Shown: positions 22,477 to 35,761, counted from the stretch's first letter. The stretch: DNA of 64,000 nucleotides from Turbatrix aceti (GCA_963969345.1 OZ017769.1:6079725-6143724); one strand, 5' to 3'. The notes: generated from the letters alone by a model not told the origin. A program made the numbers and translations.

Positions 22477-24626
22477 ATGCCGCCGCTGCGTCACTGGCTC
22501 GTGCTGCTCGCCGTGTCTGCCAGACTTGCAGCTAGACACGTGCCCGCCCTCAACCTGACGACCCCTTTTCTCGAACCCGGTTTTCTGCCTCCCCAGGACG
22601 GGTCCGACGCCTGTGCACCCTTCCAGAACGGCGGCATGCAGGGCCTCAACGAGTTTGCTTCTCCCGGTTATCCTGCCAAGGTGAGTGGTGGTCTTTGTTT
22701 GGCGGAGACTTGTTTATCTTTTTGTTTGCTTCAGTATCCTTCCAACGTCGACTGTGTTCGTATACTCATCGCGCCTACGACGTACGACATTGTGCTCAAC
22801 TTCAAAAACGTCTTTCAGGTAGGTGGTTGTTCGTGTCTGCGTGGATGTCACCTGTTTTCAGATAGAAGCATCATACCAGGACACGGTGGAGCAAAATAGT
22901 CGCACCATCGCTTCTTACTGCCCCAACGATTATCTCGTGGGTTTCTGAAGCGTTAGAATTCTTTGACCGAGTTTTCGATTTTCCAGGAGATAAGAGACGG
23001 CAGGTACAGCTTTTCCCCGCTCATCGGCCAGTTCTGCGGCATGGAAGCCCCGGTCGCCGAGATCCGGGCCAGCAGCGGATTCATGTGGATGCACTTTCAC
23101 TCGGACGCGCTCCTGGAATACCGGGGTTTCCAGGCGGAATACACGTTCGCGAAAGGCCCCCTCTCGGCGAAGACACTCTTCCGGCCGCAAGACTGCTTTT
23201 TCACGTCCGCCATGACTTTTGACGGAATCGTGGACATCGCCGAGATCAAGGATTTCTACGAAAAGGAGCGCAACAACACGGGCCCCCTCGACTGCGTCTG
23301 GCAGGTGCAGGCGCCCAACTGGCTTTCGGTCGCAGTCTTCCCGGAAGAGTTTGCTCTCGCGACGCCGAACAAGTGCACGGAGAACTTTGTCGAGATCTAC
23401 GCTGGTCTCACCGCGGCTGTGCCGCTCAAGCGGTACTGCGGCATCACCGCGAACCACGTCTACGCCAGTCAGGCGACCGTCTTCATCCGCTTCTTCGCTG
23501 CCACACCAAGTGCCGTTCTCGAAACCAGACTACGGGTCTTGTTTAGCACCTACGTGCCGCGTAAGTGACTTTTATCGGGGCTCGCCAGTGAAATTGATCG
23601 CTTTGCTGATGCTCGAAGCTTTTTCAGTCAAAAACTGCTCAGAGCAGAATCTCTTTGCGTGCGGCGACGACATCTGCATCCCGCAGGAGCTCGTGTGCTC
23701 GGGGCAGTCCAACTGCCTCTACGCCCGGGACGAGCAGCGATGCGGCGTCGACGCCGACGTGCGGAGTCTCGTCTTCAGCGGCTACAGCGTCCTCCTAGGC
23801 GTCGTCTTTGTCACATTCGTCATCGTGGGCGGAATCGTCATCTGGACGCGGCCCTGTCGGCCCCATGAGGCGAGGATGGAGGCGTACCTACGGGAGCTGT
23901 GCACACAGCCGCCACCGGGGCTCACGCATCTCAAGCGGGACCGGCCGCCTACGACTCGTCGCGGAAACAGTCTCGTCGTCTCGTTTCCTTTAAGCGTAAG
24001 TCGCCGGGTTAAAAGTGCAAAAAGTCGCCGAATGCAGAAATGCGGGGCAGCTAATTATCGCTTTTTCAATTACACTTTTAATTAACTGGTTCATTGAACA
24101 AACAAACGAACAAAAATTGCTAATTAAAAATTGAAAACGCATCCGGGTGGGTTTTGAAGCGACTTTACGGGGACTGTATTGTGTCTTGAAGCGAAATTCC
24201 GCATCTGTGACAAAATTTTTTGATTCCCGTCGTTATTTCGTGCCAGGACCAGTAATTGTGTTTATTGATGTCAAATCCACTGTTTTTCAGGGCGATTCGA
24301 CGCCGTCCGCCTCGAGTTCCATCACGTTGGGTGACCTTACGCATCACGCGCACTGCCAGAACCGGGTGCCACCGCGCATCACGATCGGCAACGGCAGCAT
24401 CGAAACGGGTTCGCTGCCATCGCCGCCGGCCATGCACTACCACTCGCCGTCGATGGATACGGTCATCGAGGTGGCACCGATGCCACTCGAGCATCCGCTG
24501 ACGCAGCGGCATATCTCCCTGCCTTCGACGGCCGAGACGAGCTTCATCGCGGTCAAGCGTGGCAAAAAGCGTGTTTCCCAGTCTTCCGCAACCCCCGAGT
24601 ACCCTGATATCAGTCGTCTCGCGTAG
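22477..24626 (+). CDS. CUB-CUB-LDLa type I membrane protein, NETO/SOL-2-like
   Basis: Exons 22477-22680, 22735-22818, 22862-22936, 22987-23560, 23628-23995 and 24291-24626 encode 546 residues. A signal peptide (HWLVLLAVSARLAA) is followed by a first CUB domain (about 46-175; NEFASPGYPAKYPSNVDCVR spans the first two exons), a second CUB domain (about 222-313, DCVWQVQAPNWLSVAVFP), a class A LDL-receptor repeat (about 317-352, CIPQELVCSGQSNC), a transmembrane helix (about 367-386, LLGVVFVTFVIVGGIVIW) and a 150-residue cytoplasmic tail. CUB-CUB-LDLa-TM is the layout of NETO proteins and worm SOL-2, auxiliary subunits of ionotropic glutamate receptors. That function is inferred from architecture. 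Confidence 0.85.
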
Positions 24627-25121
24627 TTTGTTAGTTCATTGCTTTTTTTTATGAAACCATCAAAAATCTCTTCTGAAATTCGCGTGTACTTTGCAACATA
24701 ATAATTTCTGTGAGAAAGGGGTTCTTAACATGACAGGACAAATCTCGTTGCTTTAGCGAGTTCAAGGCCACAAAGGAGAACGGAGATAAGGCATCTTCTG
24801 ATTCATCGCGCTGAAGTATAAGACAGGAGGGGTATGGGGGGGGGGTAGGTACAGTACCTTATGCCAGGGGCAAAGAGGCCGTCAGCCGCCACTCGCGGGC
24901 AGACGGACGGATGATGGCACTTTGAGGAGTGACAGTGACTGCTGGGGCAGTTGGGCGGGGGCAGCCAGGGGACACGAGGTATGCTACGGCATCTAATGCT
25001 GGGCGAAACAAACAAACGAGGCTGTCGACTCGGGCGCTGTGGGGGACAGAAGCAGGGACACCCGGATGACTCACTCGTGAAAGGCCGTTGTTCTTCTTGA
25101 GCTCGAGCTCGGAGGGCCGAG

Positions 25122-28100
25122 TTAGGCCGTCTTGGCCGGCTTACCCGCTGCTTGTTGGTACGGGTGAACCCGTGACTGCCCGAGGAAGCGTCGATCACCG
25201 ATCATGGCTCCTGAAACGAAAATTGTTACGTTGGAACCTCAAAAGACGGATTTCCGTAAAAACCTAATATCGGTGATCCTATAAAACGTAAAAGGTCAAA
25301 ATCATTGAAATCGATTGTATAAGACCCCAGAGAATCTCCAAATACCCCGCGGGGTGTCGCTTACCGTCGTGGAGCTTCCAACGTGGCGTCGGTGGACCAA
25401 TCTGCTTGTCTGCGTATGTATTATCACAATTCAGGATTCTTTCCTCGCCCTCCCCTGTCCCGTGTTGTTGGTTGGTTATTGGCCGAAAGAAAAAAAAAGA
25501 TTAACAGCTCTCTCGGATTAGAAAACACCGAAAATTATCGTTACCACGTTACTAAATTTTGTGGTTGTGGTGCCCAAAAAAAGCTTCAAGCTGAACCAAG
25601 AAAAATGAGAGAGAGAGCTGCGTGTTACACAAACTCCGAATTAATCGGTTTAGTCGTATAAAAAAAGTGTCAAAGTTGTTGGTTAAAAATTAGAAAAATA
25701 AACAAACAACTTTCCATTGATTAACTTTGTGGCTTGCTTCTTTTTAGAGCACTACCGTAGGCAAAACAAAAAAAAGAGAGAGGTTGTTTAGGTGGGTTTG
25801 GTTGGTTTTGTGTGTGATAATCGTACTCGACAAGCAGTTTGGCCGGCGACCGGACCCCGTCATTGTTGGCCCCACCGATCGGTCAGCGGAATAGACAGAC
25901 AGACGACGCCCGCCGCTCTGTTAAATCCTGATTAAGTCCCGGCCCCGGGAAAATAAGTGAGAGGGGGGGGGGGATAAGTCAGTGGGCAAGCGGCTATGTA
26001 AGCAGGGGCCAGGGCCAGAACACAAGTAAGTATGTATCTAAATAAATACTATACCTGCCTGCTGGGCGTGGTGGGGATTACGGTAAGCAGTCGCATCAAA
26101 GGCCAACTTGTTACGCCAAGAAAAAAATTTTTAAAAACACGCCTTGGATTACGGTATCATTAGGAGTGCTAATTAGTAAATAGTCAGAAAACGCGACAAA
26201 CAAAAAATATAGTCAAAATCATCGTTTTTTCTGGTAAAATTTGATTTTTTATAAATATCTCTTTGGCAGCAGTTTGCACAGTACAATTTTCTGGAATTAT
26301 TTAAAATCTGGATTTCCTTACGCCGAGTCAAAAGTCATTCATTGCACGCGTTCGTTCATTCATTCGGCCCGGGTTGTTTTTGCGGGGCTTATTTGGGGTG
26401 GGTGACCTTTGTACAGTCCAGGGAGGGAAGATAAATAGGTACATCGGCACTTTGTACCGCGCTAAGGCAGAAAGAAGGTGGCGGGAGATGAGATCGCAGT
26501 GAAAACGCTCCGCATGACAAAAGTGAAAGATATACGCGCTCATTGCTAATATTATAGGTGCGCGAGAAAGAAAGAATGAAAAAAAAGCGTCGTCAGGGGC
26601 GAATAAGTAACTGACCCCCAGCAGCGGCAGCGGCCGCGGCTCCGGAAGGATCGGCGATGGCGGCGTAGTCGATGCCGTTGGCCGCAAGCATGGCGGCTAG
26701 CTGCTGTTGCTGCAGCTGGGCCTGGGCGAGTGCGTTGGGGTCGTACTGCATCTGGCTGAAACCCATCTGGCTGAGCCCGAGTCAGTAACGTTCAGTCTGA
26801 AAGAAAAAAAGAGATACCTGAGTAGGAGTTGTTGGTAGTCGGCAGGAGCGGCCTGGGGCTGAGCCTGCAGGCCGAGTTGCTGGAGGAGAGCTGCCTGGTT
26901 CAGTCTGTGGGCCGCAGCGGCGTTGGGCTGCATGATGAGGGGCGCACCCGCGAGTCCGGGCGATCGGATCGCCGCCTGGGCTGCTCCGAGGGCGGCGGCG
27001 TTGGAGCCAAGGAAACGCGCGGCGTTCTGGTCAAAGCCAAGCAGGCTAGCCTGGGCAGCGCTGACGGCATTGCCCTTGGCGCCGGCGGCCTGACTGCCCT
27101 GGCGGAAGGTTCCGTTGATGATGGCGAGCTCCATAAGCTGCTTTTTCTTGAGCTCGTCTTCGCCCTCCGGCGACGGCACGAGCAACTTCTTCACCTCATC
27201 GACGGCGCGCAGGATTTTCAGGTCGACGCGGTTGGCGGTGTCTTCGCACTGGATGAGGACGTGGAGGTCCTCGTTGAGGTGCTCCCAGTTGGGCTTGCCC
27301 CGGTTGGCTTCCTCCTTCTTCTTGTCCCGCATGGAGCCCTTGCCGCGGACCATGATCTTGCATCCCGTCTCCTGCTCCAGCTGCTTGGCTGTCATGCCGC
27401 GAGGACCCAGGATGCGGCCGACAAAGTTGTATTCAGGGAACTCTTTGACGGGCACAAAGACTTTTTCCTGCTTGACGATAACCTCGCCGGCCGGATCTGG
27501 CAGCGCCATCGGCTCATGGGTGAACTCGAACTGGAACAGCTGCACCCGCACTCGGTTGATCTCTGCAATGCCAATGACTGTCACGTGAGTAATTCTTAGT
27601 TGCTGCCTATTTGCCATGCACATGTGTTTTTAGGCACTCTGCGGGCTTTCAAAGCGCGCCTTGACCCTGACGAGTCGCAGAGATAAGCCTCCAGATAAGC
27701 AGGCGCATTTGCATTTCCCCGACGCACCATTGAGCGTGCAGCGTGTCGTAAAGTGGCCGAAGGAGTGCTCAAAAAGGAAAGGTGTGCGCGCAAGTCAAGT
27801 CTGTGACCCGATCGAGTCCGTGAGGTGCATTAGACGGTATTTGTGAGGTCGCGCAGCACCATCAGCAATCGATGACACGTACGCGCTCGCTCGCTCGTTC
27901 ATAGAGGGGGTCCGGCACTCGTACGTGCACTCGTCGGCGACCCGGCAGCCACTTGCGCCAAGCAAAACGACAACAAGTAGCAGTGCAAACAGTTTTGGGG
28001 TTATTACGCACAAAAAAGGATGCAAAAGAGGCAAGCCCCTCCTCGCGAGCGAGCATCCACTCGTTAGCGCTCTCGACCGGCTTTTTTCTTCGCAAATCTG

Positions 28101-28656
28101 TGAAACGCGCCGCCGTATCGCGGAGGGGGGACATTTGCAGCGGGATTTTTCAAGCCCTGCACTCACTCACCATCGTCAACAAGTCTCTCGAGATGAACAA
28201 AAATATTGGGAAAAGCAGCCAGCTGTTTTTTGTCCTTCAGCAGCTGCGTCAGGTAATCCACGGTTGCAGGAGGTTTCTGCGGGTTGAAGGACACATTTGA
28301 TGTCGGCGTGCCGTGGCCGTTAGACGACGAGCCGTGACAGAGTGTTGTACCGTTTTCTGCAGAGGTCAAGGTCATCATGACGAGTCGGATTAGGCGAAAA
28401 CGATCACGGCGGCGCCCCGGGCGCCATGGTGATCGCTATCAGCAAGAGAAAAAAAGACAAAAGAGAAAAACCAACCGTTATGCACGCTGCTGGATGAACT
28501 GTGACTGGACGAGCCGTTGAGGACCTGGTTCGAGTCGTTGGTGAACGACGGCGAAAGCTTGCCACCGGCCGCTGCTGCCTCGACGAGCGCCGAAGCTGCA
28601 GTCGTCGTCGGATAGTGCGAGTACTGCACTGGGTGCTCGACGACTGAATCTGCCAT
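25122..28656 (-). CDS. asd-2: Quaking/HOW/ASD-2-type STAR RNA-binding protein, long isoform with nuclear-type tail
   Basis: Exons in transcript order are 28656-28476, 28356-28171, 27562-26818, 26770-26616 and 25210-25122, giving 451 residues. The first four are shared with the short isoform except that exon 4 stops at a GTCAGT donor at 26615. The last exon adds [20 protein letters not shown] and nine more residues. The RVHPYQ segment matches the nuclear-localisation tail of vertebrate QKI-5 and Drosophila HOW(L). QUA1 (about 91-122, [20 protein letters not shown]), a KH domain ([32 protein letters not shown]) and QUA2 ([15 protein letters not shown]) are intact. These proteins bind ACUAAY-type RNA and control splicing and mRNA fate. 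Confidence 0.72.
25211..26592. other. Intron / alternative 3' UTR region of the STAR gene
   Basis: Between the short-isoform stop and the distal alternative exon. It is AT-rich and noncoding, with poly-G runs near 25960. No family B copy was noticed. Confidence 0.5.
26593..28656 (-). CDS. asd-2: Quaking/HOW/ASD-2-type STAR RNA-binding protein, short isoform
   Basis: Exons in transcript order are 28656-28476, 28356-28171, 27562-26818 and 26770-26593, giving 429 residues. The core STAR domain is as in the long form. After it comes an Ala/Gln-rich region ([31 protein letters not shown]) and a poly-Ala run, ending GGQLLIRP. The join 26818/26770 uses a 47-bp intron. This is the frame that continues family-like sequence, whereas reading straight through gives an unrelated basic tail. 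An acceptor (ACTTTCAG) lies 22 nt upstream of the ATG at 28679-28680, so at least one non-coding 5' exon or a spliced leader precedes it. Intron 3 (608 bp) may hold an internal promoter. Confidence 0.9.
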
Positions 28657-31600
28657 TCTGGGCGGCTGTGTTACCTGCCTGAAAGTTGCAAAAACGTAAA
28701 AGAGTGCTCGGGTGTAGCGCAGGAATGTAAAACACGAAAGACTGAATGAACGCGAGGAGGAAGAAAAGAGGAACTGTTCCCGCCGGGGTTATCTTCGCGC
28801 ATCTGGCCTCATTTCCGACCGTTACGGAGAGGCAGGCCCTTTGTATCTACGACAAAAACAAAACCCTCCTTCTGGGTCATTGGAATCCGCTAAAACAGGT
28901 GAACACCGGCCTCGGGAACAAAACTGCGCGACCAACAGCTTCGAAGGCGGTTGGTCGCTTGCTTCGTCTCAGCAATACCCAACTCGCCCAAACAATCATC
29001 TTCAAAATCTGTCGGGTAAGACGGTCGCCGCGGTGGTGGCTGTGGTGGTGGTTGCGCGGTCACCTAGGGTCACTAAACTGCTTGGGCGTACCCATCCCGT
29101 CGCCTCTGCGCGGCCCGATCCCATGTTTGCGCGAGATTGAGATCGCGGCTGTGGCTGTCTTCTTTTCGTCTCGCTGAGAAAAGAAAGACGAGAGCAGTAC
29201 TAATAATCACAGGTAATTCCAATTCCCGGGAACGACTTCGGAGAGAGAACAATTTTCACATAGTAAACATGGTGGCCGCCGCCGCCTCCGCCGCCGCCGC
29301 CGGGGCAGGGCGGGGTGGGGATCGATCGGAAGCAGAGACAGAGGCAGAGGCAGTAATGGCTTAAGCTCACGGCAAAAACAATCCATCGCAGGCGGGCAAC
29401 AGGTGGCAGCGCTTCCTGCGCCTGCCCGAGCCTCAGCAGGCGAGGCGGGGTTTCCTGGGATCTTTGACAAATGTCACAGAGCGTGATGACAACGCGTATG
29501 TCAAAACCATCCGATAACCACCGATATGAACGAACGGCTGGCTACGTTCGTTCCCGGCGGCAATGACGACGGAGACCACACTAAACGACGACAAACGCCA
29601 AAAAACAGCTGGCAGGGGGAAAATGTTTATCCCGGAGGTTCAGTCGAACAAATCAGTGACTGAAAATTAAACGAAACGCGTTGTCGTTGTCGTCGGCGTT
29701 GCACTGCGTACCGTCGCTGCCGCCAACACCCATGGAATGGGCTGCTTCGCGGCCTTCAAACCGAAAGCGAAACCCGTGTCGATCGATCACGCACAAAAAC
29801 AGGCCTAGAGGCCGTCCAACACAGACAGCAAAGGTACGAGTTCCTTTTCTTTTTTTTTCCATTTCCGAGCTGAGTTGCAGCGAAGTTGCAGAACCCCCTC
29901 AAAAAAAAGAGAACAGCGCGCATGTGGTGCGACCTGGCCACGACCACGAACAACGACGACAACGAGAAGAAAGAAAGAAGACCGCTAAATACCCAGGAGG
30001 AGGCTAAGGAGGTACTCGTGCGAGTGCAGTGATAATTTTTGAGTCAGTCATCCAGGGGACTCCATTGCGCAGCTGCCGGCCACGGCCACGGCCAACTAAA
30101 TACATAACTTGGGGTTCGCTCTGCCAACAACTGCACGGGCGCGTCCAGAAGAACAAAGACAAAAGCAGCCCTGCCAGTCGGCAACGAGGAGTATTGCCGT
30201 GCGTGGCAGGGCCGCTTAAAGCAAATGAAGACGACGAGTAAGAAGGAGGACGTCGGGTAATGAACAAACAAACACGCACACGCGCAGCGCCGCATGCACA
30301 CCGTCGCGTCTGGAACAAAGACGCTCGCTCTGCGAGAAGAGAGGCTGCCGGTAGCCTCAGGAAAGGATTTGGCACGAGACGGCGACGAGTGATGGCAGCA
30401 GCCCCGGCGGCGTCTTCTTCGCCGTCGAGTGCCGGCACGCCACCAACACTCGAATCCAGAGCAAACAGAGCCGGTGCTAACGCCGGCGGCTGAGCTCGGC
30501 TGGGATGACTGAGATTCATTCGTCGGTGCCGAAACGAGACCAGCCGTGGCGGTGGCCGTGGAGTAAGGAGATACCCTTTCGCCGCGAAAATAAGAAGGCC
30601 ACGAGGCGGCGGGAAGGTGAAGAACAACGAGCCACCCCAACCCAACTACAAAGCAAATGCGTGCGAGCCGGCAAGAGTGCCATCTCGCCTCACCGCCGCC
30701 CGCGGCTGCTGTCACGCACAACCACAATGACGTCGGTGCTGCTGCCAATAACGCAAGCTTAGGTAAACTCGGCAGGCTGCTGCTGCTGCTGGCTGCGCGG
30801 ACACGTGCTGTTTCTGTTTTTACCTCCGACGACGACAAAAGCAGAACAGAGTTGGCGCTAGCGAAGGAAATGGATGAAGAACGCAAGGTTGCGCAGGAGC
30901 AAGGACATGTGCTGGGTCATGCAGGAACCCCGGCGAGTCGATATCCATCAAAATCGACGAAGCAGGAAGAACAAATCACGACACACGACCAGGTCCTCGT
31001 CGCGTCAATCAGTTATGTTAGTTGGGAGTTGTCGTCAACTTGCACTGCCTGCGCAACTTCGAAGAGACCCTCCTCGCGCGCACTCACCCCCGTGTGCGGA
31101 AGAGGGGGGTTGTCTTGGGTCTTGGAAGATGGATGTGCTCCGTACACCGACACACACACATACCCGACCGATCGCAGGCAGCTCTGCTCGCATTGCCGAG
31201 AGCCAGAAGCAGGAAGCGAGTCGGGGGGATCAATCTCGACTCACCCGACTTGCTTGACACGCAAAAATCACCTGTCTGCGATTTCTCAGCCCCTGCTTAC
31301 CGCAATCCCAGCCCAGTCAAGCTGCAAGCGATAAAACAGCTCGGCCAGGCGGTAAAACACTAATAACTGCGTAATTGCGTCGATAACGGTGATCAGACCA
31401 GAAATTAAGGAACTAAAGACGCCTGCCTGCGCGACAATAACAGAAACCCGCCGCCAGGCACCGACTAGATCATTTGCGTCTTCGTTGGTTTTTTGTCGCA
31501 CCTGGTCGTGCAGAAATTCGTCCCAGAGAACCAGAGAGAAGAAAAATGCAAAAAAGGCATGCAAAAAATGAATTTAAACTTGATTTTGATCCACTTAAAG

Positions 31601-34466
31601 AGTCGGAGTCCTCTTCTTCTTCCCCGGTCTCCCCGCGCATCTAGCGGACTCGGAATGATGGCTTCGACGACAAGAACGCCCCGAAATTTGACCTTCGGGC
31701 ACCAGGGGGCCAACAACACGTTGAAACCAGAGACAAACAAAAAAGGGAGAGGTTGTCGCGCATCGCATCGTGACACCTTCCTTCGCCATCGATCGAAGCG
31801 CTCCAGCGGAAACATGCAGCGACGGTCGGTGAGCTTGGAGAACGAACAGCAGCGGTGACTAAAAGCAAGGAAAAAAAGCATGCACGACACGGAGAGCAGC
31901 CGGGATCGCGAAGGATGATCGCCGATCACTGCATAGTCGTCGTCCTTCAACCAAACCCGTCGCCACCACCGCTGCCGACGTCTGCGCTGGCTTACGTCGC
32001 TGCTGCGTGTACACCGGCCGCGCACACGCAGCAGCGCGATTTGAATAATTGGATGACACTCGTTCGCGGTCGGTCGCCGGTTGCCGGTTGCCGCGAGTCT
32101 CCTCGAAACACGAGTGTTGCGCGTCGCGTTGGGCGAACGTTCGAAAGCCAAAAAATCACCGATCGCCGGTCGTCGGCGCTGGGACAGGTGTGTCTTTTTT
32201 TTTTTCAGGAGAAAAAAGGCAAAGGCGCGTCGAACGTCGGAGGCGTGGGAATGCCCGGGTGGCAACGGAGGGGCTGGGAACAAAGGCGGGGGACAGACCA
32301 TTCAGAAAACGTGACACAAAAGTATGTACAGTCATCATCGATGCCACGGCCGCGGTGACCGGACAGGACAAAAAGCGGCAAAACTGACTCCGAGCCGGTC
32401 TGGTCTTCGCGGAAGAAGAAACGCAACAGCGGCGGCGGCAGCAAAATCGATGGATGGATGAACGAGCGCCGGTGATTGGCGCATTCCGCCGGTGTGCTAA
32501 GCAGGCAGGAGAGACGGCGAACAAGCTGAGCCTGATGTCAGCCTAGTCAGTCGCAGCAGGCGCAAAGCCGAGCGAGCGAGCAAGCACTTGATCCGGGCCA
32601 AGGACGTCGAGCCAACCAGCGACTGCCGCCCTCTCGCTGCGTCGCAATGCCTCTCTCGGCCAGGCCACCCGCCACCCGATCGGAGGAGTAGGATCGGTCG
32701 GGCGGGCGGGTGGCGAGCGCCTGTCGCGACACGGCCGCGTGCAGGCAGGGCCATGCCAATTAGCGGGGGCTTTGGCAGTGCGTAAAAACGAGGGTGGGAA
32801 GGGGGGAAGCAGTGCCTCGAGCCATCGGCCACTGTCATGCAAATCGGTTGTGAAAGGCGGGGGGCAGAGTCCCAAGGAATCCCGGGAAGTTAGCGGGCGG
32901 TTAAGCAAGCGCTCACTCTTCTCCTCTCCTCCTCCTCCTTCCCGGCGTCTTCTCGTCGACCACTTTGTCGCCTAATTGGACCGCTTCGCGAATTGGTTGG
33001 CTCCTCGTTCGTTTTCCCGGAGCGAGACGACGAGGAGATTGCAGATTGCTCGTCGGCGCAACGCAACTGCGCCTTCCAAATTACATCACTCACCCCTCAT
33101 CTTAATCGACCCGTCAAAACAGCTTTTCAAAAAACAACTTTGAAGCGTCCTCGACGAGCAGAAGTCAAGTGTGGGACTGGGAACGGGCGGCGAGAGCGGC
33201 GGATTTGCTCAAGGCGCGACGCAATCAACTCTCGACGGATTAGACGCGACTTGGGGCCGAAGCCAAGCCGACTTTCGGGAAGAAGGGGTGGGGTAACTCT
33301 CGACGAGAAAAAAATCCTCGCACCCCCTCGATCGTCCAGGCCAGAAAGCGCCGTGTACAATCGACGAAGAATCGAAACTCAACCCGAGTCCGTCTCCGAA
33401 AAACCCCAGGAAGCAACCGTTACGACGCTTCAAAACCGGACAACGCGAGGCAAAGACAGCGAAAGGCTGTCAAAGAGCCAGCAAGAAGATTACAAACAAA
33501 AAACAAACAGATGAAATACAATCCGCCGCATAATATCGCCCAGAAAGACAAGAGACAAGAATTCCAGGAAGGAAGGAAAGAAAGAAGCCTGCAGCTCCGA
33601 GCTCCGTGTCGGGTGGCTACAAACCAGGGCACACGGCATGTGACTCTCAACACAGCAGTGATCGAGACGGACCGGACTTTAGCAGCAGCCATAGGTCGGT
33701 CACAGACCAAACCAACGACAATGGCCGCGACCGGGCATCGACTCGGACAAGATCAACAAAAAATCAAAGAAAGGGTTTTTTAAACCGTCGCCAAATGTGC
33801 GGCGACTTGAAAAAAAAACGAACGCCACGAAGTAGGACAACGCAGTGGTGACGAAGACACCAACCAGGCAGGAAGGGTGGTGTCGCGACACGAGGTGCCT
33901 GAGGAGCGAGCTCGCAGGTCACACGCACTGACGCAGAAAAGGGGGGTACAATGGAAAATTGAAATATGTACTAAGACGGCGAGATTGCCCCCCTCCGTCC
34001 TCGTCGTTGCACGGAAATGGCCTCCTCGCGCACCGCCACATAGCCGCTAATTAGGCCGGTGGCGATTAAGGAAGCCTGTCATGCCTGCCTGGTGTGCGTG
34101 ATGCGTGCAGGCCAAAAAACTATTTACTGCAAAAGTTTGTTTGTTGCCAAACATACTAGCAAAAAAGCCGCGGGCCGCTGGCTCAACAGAACGAACAAAG
34201 ATGACAGAAGCAAACAAGGATCAAAAAAACGGCATAACAGTTGTTTTCCGGGAAAAAAAGAAAGATAATAGGAGCATCCCAAAAGTTTACAAACCACTTC
34301 CTTTTTACCGTACTTTGATTCAACGATCTCCCCTTCCGACCGACTTTCGCAACGAAAATGGCAATCCGAATTCATGAAAACGTACAATTGAAAAAAACAG
34401 ATGGAAATGATCAGAAACACGAGAAAACTCCTTTTTTAAATCACAGGAGCACTGAGGTAGAGATTA
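28657..34466. other. Long region without supported genes upstream of the STAR gene
   Basis: About 5.8 kb between the ATG of the STAR gene and the stop of ASF1, both on the minus strand. Many open frames exist on both strands but they are low-complexity, Arg/Ser/Pro-rich and show no domain. The first gene-proximal acceptor (28679) shows the STAR transcript has an upstream exon, so this stretch probably holds its 5' UTR exon(s), promoter and enhancers. GC-rich blocks alternate with poly-A/T blocks. I see no tRNA or transposase. Confidence 0.55.
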
Positions 34467-35375
34467 TTAGGCGTTTGTAGTCTCGACGAGAACGTCGCCA
34501 CCGCTGCCGGGCTGCTTGGCATCGTTGTTCTTCCCGTCATCGACATCAGCGGCGTTTTCGGCAGAAGAATTGTGCTCGACAGATTCCATCGTGGCATCGA
34601 CATCTGCTTCGGTTTCGCCTTCGTCGTCGGCATCTGCGACCGCGGAGAGATCGACTTCGTCAGGCACGTCGGCGTCTTCCTCATCGTCGCCGGCGTCGTC
34701 TTCCTCCTCCTCTTCGTCATCGGCAGGAGCGGCAGCGTCGGTTCCCACGGTGAAAGCGATGTCCTGGTCCTCGTCGTCAGCATCGACGACCTCCGGGGGA
34801 ACGTCCTCACGCCAGCAGTTGGGGTACTGCGTGACACGGACATCGTCGATTTTGATCTGGCGTCTGAGCTAAAAAATCAACAGGTAAACAAGCGGAAATG
34901 TTATTGCAAACAAAAAACAGACCTTTTCGATGACAGGCTTGGTCGGCTTGTTCGTCTGCAGCTCTTCGTCTTCGTACTCGTTCGTCACAAACCAGCCAAT
35001 CTTGGAGAATAGCTTTCCGTTGTAGTAGCACTTGAGCAGGAGAATTGTGATGTCCTGGATGTACTCGGCCGGGATTTTGGACGGATCGGGAGCGTTCGCT
35101 TCGAGCACGAATTTGTGGCGTCCCGTACAGATGGGACCAACGACGACCGTCTCCAAAACCTGATCCACGGATTCATCTGTCGGAGAACCGACGTATATGA
35201 GCTGCCACTCGACATCTGAAAGCCAGGAAGTTGCGCAATTCATCGGAAATCAAAAAAACTCACCTTCTTGGAGCACTTCGTGCGCTTCAAACGTAATCTG
35301 CAGTTGATAAGGATCCGACCACGCTGCAGGGTTCTTCAGGAAGTCAATCGAGGAAATTACGAGAGGCGAAGACAT
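34467..35375 (-). CDS. asf1: Histone H3-H4 chaperone ASF1
   Basis: Exons in transcript order are 35375-35264, 35215-34923 and 34868-34467, giving 268 residues. The conserved immunoglobulin-like core (about 1-155) includes DVEWQLIYVGSPTDES, DQVLETVVVGP, GRHKFVLEANAPDP, GWFVTNEY and RVTQYPNCW, matching ASF1 along its length. ASF1 hands H3-H4 dimers to CAF-1 and HIRA during replication-coupled and replication-independent chromatin assembly, in the nucleus. The C-terminal about 100 residues are a long acidic Asp/Glu tail, as in yeast and nematode ASF1. Introns are 48 and 54 bp. Confidence 0.96.
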
Positions 35376-35761
35376 GGCAAGTTGCGGTGAATGGAAAGAC
35401 AAGCTAATCGAAAGCCGGACCCGCCACAACTTCCCGCGCGATGTACAAATATTGGGAACGCTTTGCCAATTGAAAATGTTTGAATTTTTTTCGCGCGAAA
35501 GTTATAAACTAGAGTTCGTAAACATGATAAACAAAGGTCACTTTGCGCTATCGTAAATTAGTTTTTTTTTGGTAAATTTGATGCTTCGGAACAATAATAT
35601 TGCATTTAATTCAGGCAATTTTTTTGGTTTGTGTTCATTCATTTTAGTTCGAACTAAAAAAATAAAAACGAAAAGAGCGTTTATTTTTTTGGTTTGTTGA
35701 ATGTTTTCTATTTTTATTTTGAACCATTTTATTTTAATTTAAACGACATTGCTTTCACATT

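Noticed and set aside
26775..26817. A 21-nt 'intron' or read-through between STAR exons 3 and 4
   Set aside because: Too short to splice, and read-through gives an unrelated basic tail. A 47-nt intron restores the Gln/Ala-rich STAR C-terminus.
30004..30886. Minus-strand open frames of 213 and 280 codons
   Set aside because: Ser/Arg/Leu-rich with no recognisable fold. Equally long frames occur on the other strand, so I read this as noncoding sequence upstream of the STAR gene.
31465..32301. Minus-strand open frame of 278 codons
   Set aside because: Biased composition, no family resemblance, no plausible flanking exons.
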